From assembly GCA_947311455.1 (NCBI GenBank), contig CAMZKY010000053.1, positions 1 through 6,705 on the forward strand: a stretch of 6,705 bases of DNA, given 5' to 3'. This document shows, piece by piece, positions 1-6,577 of this stretch. A program made the position numbers and the translations under genes. Source of the DNA: an uncultured Marinosulfonomonas sp. (GTDB lineage Bacteria > Pseudomonadota > Alphaproteobacteria > Rhodobacterales > Rhodobacteraceae). Numbering within the stretch: position 1 is the first letter of the stretch; each line of letters starts with the position of its first letter. The notes under the pieces were generated by a model that was not told the DNA's origin, made no database searches, and saw only the letters and a program-made list of their open reading frames with translations.

Positions 1-8
1 AATACATC

Positions 9-32
9 CCTCCACCCGTTTACGGGGGGAGG
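9..32. repeat. Hairpin-forming inverted repeat downstream of ureA
   Basis: CCTCC (9-13) pairs with GGAGG (28-32), and CCCG (15-18) pairs with CGGG (23-26) around a TTTA loop, leaving one A.G mismatch (14/27). The stem lies just past the ureA stop in the transcribed direction. The minus strand shows no T-run after it, so it is not a convincing intrinsic terminator. It could be an mRNA-stabilising or processing hairpin between ureA and the next urease gene, or part of a dispersed intergenic repeat. The structure is seen in the sequence; the role is not known. Confidence 0.5.
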
Positions 33-59
33 TTAGGAGGGGGGGATTGAAAGGGAATA

Positions 60-362
60 TCATCTGATCGGCTGGTGCACAGTCACCAGCTTTGTACCGT
101 CGGGAAAGGTGGCTTCGACCTGCACTTCGTCGATCATTTCGGGAATGCCTTCCATGCATTGTTCGCGCGTAATTACATGCGCGCCGGCTTGCATCATATC
201 GGCCACCGAGCGCCCGTCACGCGCGCCTTCGACCACCGCGTCGGTGATTAGAGCAATTGCTTCGGGGTAATTCAACTTAACCCCGCGCGCCAACCGTTTG
301 CGCGCCACCTCGGCGGCCATGGCGATCAGCAGTTTGTCTTTTTCGCGTGGTGTTAATTGCAT
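60..362 (-). CDS. ureA: Urease subunit gamma
   Basis: This is the smallest structural subunit of urease, the cytoplasmic nickel enzyme that hydrolyses urea to ammonia and carbamate. The 100 residues match the usual length of a separate gamma subunit. The N-terminal helix region (MQLTPREKDKLL), the NYPEAIALI segment near residues 31-39 and the C-terminal block EGIPEMIDEVQVEATFPDGT followed by KLVTVHQPI are all typical of UreA. It carries no active-site residues; these are in UreC. The ATG lies one base after the ureD stop (TGA-T-ATG). No good Shine-Dalgarno precedes it, only a weak GGA about 11 bases upstream inside the end of ureD, so translation is probably coupled to ureD. The beta and alpha subunits and the remaining accessory genes are expected to the left, outside the window. 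Confidence 0.97.
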   Translation of the reverse strand: MQLTPREKDKLLIAMAAEVARKRLARGVKLNYPEAIALITDAVVEGARDGRSVADMMQAGAHVITREQCMEGIPEMIDEVQVEATFPDGTKLVTVHQPIR

Positions 363-363
363 A

Positions 364-1203
364 TCATAGTGTCCATGTTTTAGGCAGCGGGGATTCGTTC
401 ATTTGGGTTAATATTGGCACAAGAGAGCGCCTGAGTTCAAAGCTATCTTGCGCCAATATACGGCCAAATAGAACCCCTTCCCGGATCAAACTAACACCGC
501 CCATATCTGGGAGTAGTGCGCGGATCCAATCAAGGTGCTTTTCTGCATCCGGGCAAACCAAAAGAAACCCCGCCATCGCGACGACATTATTAGCGATGGC
601 TTTTCGTTTCAAGGTTTCTTGAATATTGCCTGAAAGGCGTAACATATCAGCAAAGATCAAGCGGCCTTCTCGGCGGATTTTCCACTGATCGTTGATAGAT
701 GCTTCGGTCAATGTTTCGCCCATCGCCGCGCGCCCGAAAATCAGCGGTTCAACCATTAACAGGCGGGCATTTACGGCCATATTTATGTTAAATGTACGGC
801 GCAGGCGCGATCCGTTAAACAAAATGGTTTCCTGTGGAAACCAATTCAGTTTTGTTTTTTCCTCAAGTGTCAAATTTACGGATATCTTTGCAACCTGATC
901 CCCGACCGATTGATAGACCCGTTCCGCGGTTTGGCTCGTAAGCGTTAATTCCGAGCCTTTTTGGACATGCGCCGCCAAATCCAAACAATCGCCCCCCGTC
1001 ACACCTCCGGATGTATTTAAGAAAACGGCGGTGAGCCTGTCTGACCCGCTTTGTGGAAACAAGGCGCGCAAACAGCCTGATTGGCGAAAATCATCCAATG
1101 ACGACAAATCGCGTTTGCGCTGCGTTGAAATGTACAATTCACCAAGCGCACGCTGGTGCTTTATTTGGGTTTGTTTTGTCAAATCCGTGCCTGTGCCATT
1201 CAT
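364..1203 (-). CDS. ureD: Urease accessory protein UreD (UreH)
   Basis: UreD is the scaffold that binds apo-urease and recruits UreF and UreG so that nickel can be inserted into the active site. The 279-residue length is normal. Family hallmarks are visible in order: LNTSGGVTGGD at 62-72, a WFPQETILF block at 121-129, and EPLIFGRAAMGE at about 152-163. The C-terminal third (about 200-279) is less conserved, as usual. The ATG at 1203 is preceded by a modest AGGT-type ribosome binding site. The gene follows manC by 46 bases with no terminator in the gap, and it ends one base before ureA. The ureD-ureA order is common in alphaproteobacteria. A dedicated promoter just upstream could not be recognised, so read-through from manC or a promoter inside the end of manC is possible. 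Confidence 0.95.
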   Translation of the reverse strand: MNGTGTDLTKQTQIKHQRALGELYISTQRKRDLSSLDDFRQSGCLRALFPQSGSDRLTAVFLNTSGGVTGGDCLDLAAHVQKGSELTLTSQTAERVYQSVGDQVAKISVNLTLEEKTKLNWFPQETILFNGSRLRRTFNINMAVNARLLMVEPLIFGRAAMGETLTEASINDQWKIRREGRLIFADMLRLSGNIQETLKRKAIANNVVAMAGFLLVCPDAEKHLDWIRALLPDMGGVSLIREGVLFGRILAQDSFELRRSLVPILTQMNESPLPKTWTL

Positions 1204-1249
1204 GATTTACCTGCATAACACGGATACTGACAGCGTTCACCCGTAGAAT

Positions 1250-2671
1250 TTAGGCATTCACCATTCGGGCATATTTATCCTCATATCGAACGATATCATC
1301 TTCGCCAAAATAAGAGCCCGTTTGAATTTCGATCAACACTAATTCGGCATTCCCGGGGTTTTCCAACCGATGTTTTGCACCCAACGGCACATAGATGGAT
1401 TGATTTTCAGACAAAAGCTGAACTTTGCCATCAAGGGTTACCTTGGCTGTGCCTTCCACGATCACCCAGTGTTCTGCACGGTGGGCGTGGCTTTGCAGCG
1501 ATAGGATACCACCCGATTTGACGTGAATCTGCTTAACCTGGAAACGATCAGAAAGGGTAAGTGTTTCAAACCAGCCCCAAGGCCGATGATCAACAGGAAG
1601 CTGTGTGGATTGCGGGATATTTTGGGCTTGCAGGGTTTTTACCGCTGTTTTCACATTTTGTGAATCTGAAATATCGGCCACCATAACCGCATCGCGCATC
1701 GCAATCGCGACCACATTTTTAAGCCCGATTCCAACCAATTCAACTTGATCGCTTTCAGATCGCAACAACGTGTTTTCGCATTCCAATGCCGTTGTAGATC
1801 CAGAAAGCCCGTTGCCGTTTTTGTCTTTTGGGGTTTCTTGCCAGACAGATTCCCAGCTTCCCAAATCAGACCATGCACCATCAAAGCGAACGACACTTAC
1901 ATTTTGCGCCTTTTCCATAATTGCATAATCTATCGAAATGGCGTTAACACGCTCCCAAATATCAGGGTCTATGCGGGTAAAATCAAGATCGGGTGTTGCG
2001 GCGTCAATTGCGGATTGCACGGTTTCAAGAACATCCGGCGCAAACGTTTTATATGCGGAAACCAAAACATCCGCGCGGCACAAGAACACACCGGAATTCC
2101 ACCAACACTGCTTATTGTCGTACAATGCTTGTACCGTATTTGCGTTGGGTTTTTCAACAAAATGGACCAGCTTTTGAACGTTTGGGTGGGTTTCCTCCCC
2201 TGCCAATAGCCAGCCATATCCTGTTTCGGGCCGCGTAGGCTGGATCCCGAATGTTACGATTTGCCCGTCTTGGGCGGCAGGTACCCCATTTAGCACAGCT
2301 TTGCGGAACATCTTTGGATCGGCGATAGCGTGATCGCATGGTGTTAACAAAATCAAACCTCTGGGGTTTTTTCGCAGAACTTGCAACGCGCCCAACAAGG
2401 CCGCTGGCGCAGTGTCTTTGCCTGTTGGTTCAATGGTGACGCCCGAAGGCAGAATGCCAAGATCATCAAGCTGTTCATTAACAATGAAACGGAAATCATC
2501 GGCCGTAACAACGAGCGGCGGTTGAAAGCCAGCGCCGAAAAATCGGCGCGCACAGGATTGGAACAGGCTTTCGGATCCAATCATAGAAGTAAATTGTTTT
2601 GGATAGCTTTTACGAGAAAGCGGCCAAAGGCGCGTTCCAGATCCACCACATAGAAGAATTGGGGTTATCAT
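1250..2671 (-). CDS. manC: Mannose-1-phosphate guanylyltransferase / mannose-6-phosphate isomerase
   Basis: This is a bifunctional type II enzyme (ManC/AlgA/XanB family). One domain isomerises fructose-6-phosphate and mannose-6-phosphate; the other makes GDP-mannose from mannose-1-phosphate and GTP. GDP-mannose feeds exopolysaccharide, O-antigen or GDP-fucose synthesis in the cytoplasm. Residues 5-27 carry the nucleotidyltransferase signature (LLCGGSGTRLWPLSR, then KQF). FVEKP is at 171-175 and WNSGVF at 191-196. The C-terminal cupin (about 355-470) has RPWGWFE at 363-369, metal-binding QSHAHRAEHW at 393-402, GAKHRLENPG at 431-440, and a typical SYFGEDDIVR-like ending. The 473-residue length is normal and no key motif is missing. 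The usual L-P-S-D-H type motif reads LTPCDH at 109-114, a mild variation. The ATG at 2671 has AGG eight bases upstream. No phosphomannomutase or polysaccharide genes are in the window, so the pathway it serves is not shown. algA is an alternative symbol. Confidence 0.95.
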   Translation of the reverse strand: MITPILLCGGSGTRLWPLSRKSYPKQFTSMIGSESLFQSCARRFFGAGFQPPLVVTADDFRFIVNEQLDDLGILPSGVTIEPTGKDTAPAALLGALQVLRKNPRGLILLTPCDHAIADPKMFRKAVLNGVPAAQDGQIVTFGIQPTRPETGYGWLLAGEETHPNVQKLVHFVEKPNANTVQALYDNKQCWWNSGVFLCRADVLVSAYKTFAPDVLETVQSAIDAATPDLDFTRIDPDIWERVNAISIDYAIMEKAQNVSVVRFDGAWSDLGSWESVWQETPKDKNGNGLSGSTTALECENTLLRSESDQVELVGIGLKNVVAIAMRDAVMVADISDSQNVKTAVKTLQAQNIPQSTQLPVDHRPWGWFETLTLSDRFQVKQIHVKSGGILSLQSHAHRAEHWVIVEGTAKVTLDGKVQLLSENQSIYVPLGAKHRLENPGNAELVLIEIQTGSYFGEDDIVRYEDKYARMVNA

Positions 2672-2827
2672 TTTTTTGACCTATCGCTTTTCGTTCAAGT
2701 AAGAAACGCATGACCTCGCCATGATTTCCAAGGCTTTGAAATAACCTACTCACTCTTGATCTCGCAAAAAGCTTAACAAAGTCTAAATTCAATCAACAAC
2801 CTAACGATGCACACTCATAAACACAGA
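2672..2827. other. Intergenic region upstream of manC, no gene seen
   Basis: Together with the hairpin at 2828-2861 this fills the 214 bases between the DUF2793 gene and manC. It must hold the manC promoter if manC has its own, but I found only poor matches. The best on the minus strand is TTGCGA, 17 bases, then TTATTT, which is too weak to call. No small reading frame with a ribosome binding site was recognised. Confidence 0.4.
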
Positions 2828-2861
2828 CAACCCGCAGCCAAATTTCCTTAACTGCGGGTTG
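2828..2861 (-). terminator. GC-rich hairpin behind the DUF2793 gene, probable terminator
   Basis: A perfect 10-base stem, CAACCCGCAG (2828-2837) and CTGCGGGTTG (2852-2861), encloses a 14-base loop. It lies 24 bases past the stop of the DUF2793 gene, where a terminator is expected. The T-rich tail is better on the plus strand (ATTGTTTTT at 2862-2870) than on the minus strand (TCTGTGTTTA). It may therefore work in both directions, or mainly block antisense transcription. The stem is certain; the direction is inferred from gene context. Confidence 0.6.
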
Positions 2862-2885
2862 ATTGTTTTTGCAGGTTTGTATCGA

Positions 2886-4289
2886 TTAAACGGAATACTG
2901 GCCGCCGGCAGACGTTGTTCCCGCAATATCCCCGGGGAAATGTGCAACACCACCACTTTTACAGGTTGCGTTCATCGTGATGTCATAGCGTTTGCCTGTT
3001 GCGGCACCGCTCCAGCTTGAGCCGCTTTGAACATAGCTGGCCCCTGTGTCGAATTCAGCAAAGGCAACACTGAAATTTGGCCCACCTGAAACCGTAATTG
3101 TCTGTGATGACATTTTGAATACAGCATTGCTTTTGGCAAAAATATGCTTTTGCGCTGATCCGGAAACTGAATAATCAGCAACAACTGTTAGCAAACTATT
3201 GTCTTGCAGCGCAATTTGTGCCGACGACGTGGCATCTTTGAAAATGATATTCCCGATGTATAAATCTGCCTTCTCCGAAAGATCAATCAGCGTTGTAGAC
3301 CCGCTATTTTCAAGCTGTACGTCGCGCAGCTCGGCTTTCACATGGCCTTTCCACGTCGTCGTTGCCCCAACAGCCGCCGTTATAACAGTGTTTTGCGGCG
3401 ACACCGCGTTTCCCTGAATTTTCAAACGCTCCCCTCCCGCAAGTGGCCGCTCAAACGCAAGGTTTCCGGAATAGGTGCCATCAGCCAACTGAATTGTAAG
3501 GGTGTGCCCGTTGCCATCTATGGCCGAGCATACATCGATCGCATGTTGAATAGTTGCAAACGCTGTGCCCGAAGTTAACCCATCATTCGTATCATTTCCG
3601 GCACCCGCATCAACAAAATAGGTTCGATCACTTTGCAGCAAATCGCGCACGCCACCAGATGGAAAGGAAACAATCCCGGATGCCCGATCAACAATCATTG
3701 CTTCAAACCACGTTCCACCATCGGCACTTACTTTAAAATGTAGATCGTCATCTCCTGACAGGCCAATTTCCGCACGGCCAGACCAGTTATTCTGAAACAA
3801 ACACGTTGCAGAATCGCCCGCATTGGCTTTGTTGATTTTTAACTGATGGCCATTTCCAGCATTGTTGAAAAGCGACGCATCGGATGAAAGCGCAAAACGA
3901 TTTGTTGCGTCCCAGCTGGTTCCAATGCCGACACCATCTAAATTTTTCAGTGTTGGCTTAACCCAATTTGTGCCATCAAACATGCGCGTGCTGTTATCTG
4001 CAACATTACGGGCGACCCATCCGATATTCGGCGTTATAAAAAGCCAACCGGTATCTTCGAACACCGCAATCGAATTGTCATGCCCCGCCCAAACGCCGGT
4101 TGCACTGCTCCCGACAATAAACCGATCGCCAACAACGGGCGCTGCAGGTGGGGTGGGATTGGGGCTTTCTGGAACAGAAAGCTGCACAATCCAATCTAAC
4201 AGCCGAATTGCCTCATTATGCGTCACGTGTTTTTGCGCTTGAGAGGGTTGGATGTATGGTAAAGAAAGTAGAGTTGATTGGTCAGGCAT
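2886..4289 (-). CDS. DUF2793 protein with tailspike-like beta-helix C-terminus
   Basis: Residues 8-95 match the DUF2793 pattern known from Rhodobacterales and phage-derived loci: LPYIQPSQAQKHVTHNEA, then a short helix, GDRFIVG, ATGVWAGH, and a GW-rich end. A middle segment (about 118-210: VGIGTSWDATNRFALSSDA, then FQNNWSGRAEIGLSGDDD and VDRASG) also recurs in this family. From residue 223 YFVDAGAGNDTNDG, followed by AFATIQHAID, resembles the entry to parallel beta-helix domains of phage tailspikes and pectate-lyase-like proteins. Beta-strand-rich sequence continues to about 440. The end, FPGDIAGTTSAGGQYSV, is a tail-fibre-like terminus. No signal peptide or catalytic motif is visible. The ATG at 4289 has AAGGA eight bases upstream. 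No other phage gene is nearby. The likely role is a surface, adhesin or receptor-binding protein, possibly acting on polysaccharide; this is inference and no substrate can be named. Confidence 0.8.
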   Translation of the reverse strand: MPDQSTLLSLPYIQPSQAQKHVTHNEAIRLLDWIVQLSVPESPNPTPPAAPVVGDRFIVGSSATGVWAGHDNSIAVFEDTGWLFITPNIGWVARNVADNSTRMFDGTNWVKPTLKNLDGVGIGTSWDATNRFALSSDASLFNNAGNGHQLKINKANAGDSATCLFQNNWSGRAEIGLSGDDDLHFKVSADGGTWFEAMIVDRASGIVSFPSGGVRDLLQSDRTYFVDAGAGNDTNDGLTSGTAFATIQHAIDVCSAIDGNGHTLTIQLADGTYSGNLAFERPLAGGERLKIQGNAVSPQNTVITAAVGATTTWKGHVKAELRDVQLENSGSTTLIDLSEKADLYIGNIIFKDATSSAQIALQDNSLLTVVADYSVSGSAQKHIFAKSNAVFKMSSQTITVSGGPNFSVAFAEFDTGASYVQSGSSWSGAATGKRYDITMNATCKSGGVAHFPGDIAGTTSAGGQYSV

Positions 4290-4324
4290 GCTGGAAATCC
4301 TTGGAAAAAAACTATGCCCCCAAA

Positions 4325-4370
4325 GAAACCCAAAAATGAAAACAAACTATAACAGCAGCGCTCGCTGCTG
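4325..4370 (-). terminator. Intrinsic terminator behind the RTX protease gene
   Basis: CAGCAGCG (4353-4360) and CGCTGCTG (4363-4370) form a tight GC-rich hairpin. Read on the minus strand it is followed by a T-rich tract (TTATAGTTTGTTTTCATTTT), the classical Rho-independent layout. It begins 36 bases past the protease stop. It separates the protease from the DUF2793 gene, so the two are probably not one simple operon, although partial read-through remains possible. Confidence 0.8.
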
Positions 4371-4406
4371 GTAATACTATGTCAACCCCGCCCAAAAGCA
4401 GGTCTG

Positions 4407-6359
4407 TTAGGCAATCAACACAATTGCGCCTGAAATGGCGGCAATGTCATTAAAGCCAATCAGGGTGATTTCATTTCCGTTGCCAAAATCCAGCTCCAGA
4501 TTGTTACCGGCAACCGTAGCATATGTAGAAACGATATCAGCCGCACTGCCGAGGCCACCTGCAAGTGCCGATGAGATCGATAAATGATCTTGCCCCAAGG
4601 TAAAATCACTCACAATGTCGGCGCCTATTTCTCCGTTGAAAACAAAGCTATCCGCGCCAGCGCCGCCCAGAAGAAGATCATTCCCCTGATCACCCTGCAG
4701 AACATCATCACCAATGCCGCCGCTTAACAAATCATCGCCCGCCCCGCCAAAAAGCTGATCAATGCCAACCGCACCAAATAATCGATCATTGCCATCACCG
4801 CCATTTAATAAGCTATCGCCAATACCGTCAAAAAGTGTGTCCGCACCCGCACCCGCAAGCATCGTGTTATTGCCAGAATAATCAAGCAATCTATCATCCC
4901 CAGAAGCGCCAACCAAACGATCATTGCCGGTTTGGCCGAGCAGCCAATCATCGCCGGAGCCACCATTTAAAACATCGGCACCGGCGCCGCCATCAAGGGT
5001 GTCGCCCCCAAGGCCACCCAGTAAAATATCATCGCCATCGCGCCCCATGATAGAATCATACCCCGCGCCGCCATTGATGAAATTATCGCCAGCATCGCCG
5101 CGAATGTCGTCAGAACCAGATCCACCCACAAGGTTTTCGATACCCGAATAAGTATCGCCCAAAGCTTCGGAACCTGTGTTTGCGCCGCTGACCTGCAAAT
5201 CAATAAACTGGGCTGTGGTCGAGGTTGCGTAACTGGCCGTATCTGTGCCCGCGCCACCATTCAACACGTCCGCACCACCCCCGCCGACCAGAATGTCGTT
5301 GCCAGCCGCACCTGATAGAATGTCCGATCCGCCTTCGCCCCTTAAAGTATTTGCGGCCAAGTTTCCGGTAATTTCATCATTTCCGGATCCGCCAATTGCG
5401 TTTTCGATTAAGGATGCACTGCTTCCATTGTAAGTTAAGGCATTGAAAATATTACCTCGGGAATATTCGCCTACACCAAGGTTTACCAATTGCGAGTCGC
5501 TGAATTTAGAAAACCCTCCCGGATTTAAATCGATCACAAGATCAGTGGTGTAGTCGCTAAGATCATATGTATCTATGCCATCACCATCCCATATTGTTGC
5601 AAATATCCGATTGGCACCTGGATTAATGGCCACCACGCCATTTACAAGCGTGTCTCCTGAATTTGGTGACCATTTATAAACCGTATTGCCGCTGTTGGTC
5701 GTGTAATTTGCACCGTACATATGTTGAAGCGCTGCAATATCTGAAATCATGTAGGTTTGTGGGAATCCGTAGGCTTCATTGGTAAACGCACCAACTGTCG
5801 GCCCCCCAACATACGACCGATAGGTCATTATTGAATATTCCAATGAATCATTTTGGGCGGGAAGAGTGCCGAATACTGTATTTTGGTGGCCATGTTCCAA
5901 TCCAAGCGCGTGACCGGTTTCATGTAAGGCCGTCATCCACTCATAATCTCCGGCTGACGGGTTGCTAAAATCGGTCACCCGACCAAACCAAACATCGCCG
6001 CCGACAATATTTGATGTGGGAGAATAAGCCCACGCCGTTGAAGGCTCGTTTGAAACCCCGAATCTGAGTGTAGCAAAAGATCCCGAAGTTTGCGAAACGG
6101 TGAGATTTGTAAACCCTTCTAAAGAAAATCCGTCGTTGGCTGCATTGCCATCATTTGTATCAAGCGCAAACCGTATTGCATTTTCCATATTTGATGAAAC
6201 CGCACCAAAGGAGTATGCTTCGTAAATCGATGGTTGGTAGGCCGTTCCAGTCGTTGGAAACTTATAGGTAATTGCTGTGTTAAACCAAGCGTGATTATAC
6301 AGCACCCCATCTACCAACGGGTTTCCGGTAGATACAATTGTTTTTGTTGATCCGGTCAT
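4407..6359 (-). CDS. Serralysin-type RTX zinc metalloprotease (M10 family)
   Basis: This is a secreted calcium-dependent protease of 650 residues. The zinc site HETGHALGLEH (146-156) fits HExxHxxGxxH, with Glu147 as the catalytic base. The Met-turn SIMTY (176-180) has the Tyr expected of serralysins. The N-terminus enters the catalytic domain at once (NPLVDGVLYNHAWF, 13-26), with no signal peptide and no obvious propeptide. Residues 323-376 and 412-573 hold 24 glycine/aspartate nonapeptide repeats that form calcium-binding beta-rolls. The C-terminal 75 residues (ADIVSDF, LIGF, then a hydrophobic end in AIVLIA) resemble the uncleaved type I secretion signal. No ABC exporter genes are in the window. 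A start at 6380 would add seven residues but has no ribosome binding site. The ATG at 6359 has GAGGA eight bases upstream and is preferred. The likely role is degradation of extracellular protein; substrate unknown. Confidence 0.92.
   Translation of the reverse strand: MTGSTKTIVSTGNPLVDGVLYNHAWFNTAITYKFPTTGTAYQPSIYEAYSFGAVSSNMENAIRFALDTNDGNAANDGFSLEGFTNLTVSQTSGSFATLRFGVSNEPSTAWAYSPTSNIVGGDVWFGRVTDFSNPSAGDYEWMTALHETGHALGLEHGHQNTVFGTLPAQNDSLEYSIMTYRSYVGGPTVGAFTNEAYGFPQTYMISDIAALQHMYGANYTTNSGNTVYKWSPNSGDTLVNGVVAINPGANRIFATIWDGDGIDTYDLSDYTTDLVIDLNPGGFSKFSDSQLVNLGVGEYSRGNIFNALTYNGSSASLIENAIGGSGNDEITGNLAANTLRGEGGSDILSGAAGNDILVGGGGADVLNGGAGTDTASYATSTTAQFIDLQVSGANTGSEALGDTYSGIENLVGGSGSDDIRGDAGDNFINGGAGYDSIMGRDGDDILLGGLGGDTLDGGAGADVLNGGSGDDWLLGQTGNDRLVGASGDDRLLDYSGNNTMLAGAGADTLFDGIGDSLLNGGDGNDRLFGAVGIDQLFGGAGDDLLSGGIGDDVLQGDQGNDLLLGGAGADSFVFNGEIGADIVSDFTLGQDHLSISSALAGGLGSAADIVSTYATVAGNNLELDFGNGNEITLIGFNDIAAISGAIVLIA
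4641..5126 (-). repeat. RTX nonapeptide array, main block (18 units)
   Basis: Residues 412-573 of the protease consist of 18 consecutive nine-residue units in unbroken register, mostly GGxGxDxLx (for example GGAGADVLN, GGSGDDWLL, GGAGDDLLS, GGAGADSFV). Units 9-12 and 14 are degenerate (for example DYSGNNTML and GAVGIDQLF). Calcium binding after export folds such arrays into a parallel beta-roll. Confidence 0.9.
5232..5393 (-). repeat. RTX nonapeptide array, first block (6 units)
   Basis: Residues 323-376 form six in-register nonapeptides, from GGSGNDEIT to GGAGTDTAS; the second (GNLAANTLR) is degenerate. A 35-residue linker of the common type (SYATSTTAQFIDLQV, then YSGIENLV) separates it from the main block. 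Confidence 0.85.
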
Positions 6360-6367
6360 CTTAACAT

Positions 6368-6372
6368 TCCTC
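6368..6372 (-). promoter_or_regulatory. Ribosome binding site that fixes the protease start
   Basis: GAGGA on the minus strand lies eight bases before the ATG at 6359 and inside the seven codons that a start at 6380 would add. The upstream ATG has only AAAAGT before it. With the predicted promoter, the upstream ATG would also lie only a few bases from the transcript start. Confidence 0.75.
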
Positions 6373-6387
6373 ACGCACATACTTTTA

Positions 6388-6406
6388 AATCAATATACCA
6401 TTGATT
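6388..6406. promoter_or_regulatory. Inverted repeat over the protease -10 box, possible operator
   Basis: AATCAAT (6388-6394) and ATTGATT (6400-6406) are perfect 7-base arms around a 5-base centre (ATACC). The 19-base dyad covers the predicted -10 hexamer, a usual position for a repressor site. Which regulator might bind is unknown, and a dyad this AT-rich could arise by chance. Confidence 0.4.
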
Positions 6407-6420
6407 GCGCGATGTTACAA
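6392..6420 (-). promoter_or_regulatory. Sigma70-like promoter of the RTX protease
   Basis: On the minus strand, TTGTAA (6420-6415, four of six matches to TTGACA) and TATATT (6397-6392, five of six matches to TATAAT) are separated by exactly 17 bases. The transcript would start near 6385, giving a leader of about 26 bases to the ATG at 6359. This fits the ribosome binding site seen there. Confidence 0.6.
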
Positions 6421-6577
6421 AGGGGAACGACATTAGTAATGCTATTTATTCCAGTGACACATTGTGATTTTTTACTGGTTTGCGATCAGCAGAATGAATA
6501 ATCTAGAACCTTCTTTCCAATTCTTAAAGAAATTACACCCAACTTTTCTTAAATGGCGAAGCTTGAGTCTTTTCCAA
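6421..6577. other. Gene-free stretch between the protease promoter and the IS30 end
   Basis: AT-rich sequence with no reading frame that has both a ribosome binding site and recognisable protein. A 71-codon minus-strand frame (6472-6687) runs from inside the insertion sequence into this region. It shows no family resemblance and is most likely chance. The stretch may be the former upstream region of the protease or the remnant of a gene cut by the insertion. Confidence 0.4.

Noticed and set aside
365..367. ATG overlapping the ureD stop (ATGA) as an alternative ureA start
   Set aside because: This frame meets a stop after four codons; the ATG at 362 opens the full urease gamma subunit.
2886..4289. 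Prophage or gene transfer agent locus
   Set aside because: Only the DUF2793/tailspike-like gene has phage character; no capsid, portal, terminase, tail or integrase genes flank it.
4371..4406. TTGACA on the minus strand just before the terminator hairpin, as a promoter for the DUF2793 gene
   Set aside because: No -10 box lies at a workable spacing; the nearest AT-rich hexamer is 27 bases away, beyond the terminator hairpin.
4924..5151. Plus-strand proline/serine-rich frames over the RTX region (also 4835-5050 and 5245-5433)
   Set aside because: These are antisense shadows of the glycine/aspartate repeats; the low-complexity composition follows from the repeat codons.
4641..5393. CRISPR-like or tandem DNA repeat array
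   Set aside because: The periodicity of 27 bases is that of RTX nonapeptides within an intact reading frame; the DNA units are not identical and there are no spacers.
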